Notes under the pieces: generated by a model
The model's database searches: none
What the model was told of the DNA's origin: nothing
What the model saw: only the letters and a program-made list of their open reading frames with translations
In this document: positions 5,784-5,905 of the stretch, piece after piece
Numbering within the stretch: the first letter of the stretch is position 1
How the letters are laid out: every line of letters starts with the position of its first letter
Translations under genes and position numbers: made by a program
Source: Deltaproteobacteria bacterium
GTDB lineage: Bacteria; Desulfobacterota; Desulfobulbia; Desulfobulbales; BM004
Assembly: GCA_019313095.1 (NCBI GenBank)
Contig: JAFDBU010000294.1
Coordinates: 1 to 5,905, forward strand
Reading direction: 5' to 3'
Length of the DNA stretch: 5,905 bases

Positions 5784-5905
5784 ATAGATCATCACACCAA
5801 TAAGATTCCAGAAAAAAAGAAAAATATATAGACCTTATGGAGCACGATTTTTCCCTGCTGAAAATATTTATTTTTTATAATATCAGTTAGTTAGTTTTCT
5901 CAAAA

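Noticed and set aside
5837..5890. 17-codon reading frame starting ATGGAGCACGAT
   Set aside because: Too short, with no ribosome binding site and an AT-rich tail of Phe/Ile codons typical of chance frames.

Overview
The window reads as a stretch of a Gram-negative, probably anaerobic bacterial chromosome. Gene content fits the Desulfobacterota/Deltaproteobacteria best: a fused ferredoxin-nitroreductase, paired ABC half-exporters whose second subunit begins with a YGYFEE-type N-terminus, a PilZ protein of the Myxococcus paralogue style, and a LEA14-like outer-membrane lipoprotein. This placement is inferred from gene families only. Base composition is moderate, with AT-rich intergenic regions.

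Layout: four genes lie on the minus strand and read from about 4888 leftward. They are a PilZ-domain protein (4888-4532), a 2x[4Fe-4S] ferredoxin-nitroreductase fusion (4386-3481), a complete ABC exporter half-transporter (3472-1688) and a second ABC exporter half-transporter (1473 to the window edge, cut just before its signature motif). The nitroreductase and the first ABC gene are separated by 8 bp and are probably coupled. The two ABC genes are separated by 214 bp that hold two opposed tracts of an 8-bp tandem repeat. On the plus strand a single gene (5227-5712) encodes a small LEA14/WHy-domain lipoprotein. It is divergent from the PilZ gene across a 338-bp AT-rich regulatory region.

How the genes fit together: the two ABC subunits almost certainly form one heterodimeric exporter. 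The complete subunit has Asp in place of the catalytic Glu after Walker B, the mark of the degenerate-site subunit in BmrCD- and TM287/288-type exporters. The nitroreductase may share their transcript, but no substrate link can be read from sequence. The PilZ protein would be a c-di-GMP effector, and no obvious terminator separates it from the nitroreductase.

Nothing in the window amounts to a clear new system. The best leads are the octamer-repeat element between the ABC genes, the Cys-to-Ser change in the second iron-sulfur motif of the nitroreductase, the mutually exclusive hairpins ahead of the nitroreductase, and the small dyads and repeats around the PilZ promoter and after the lipoprotein gene.
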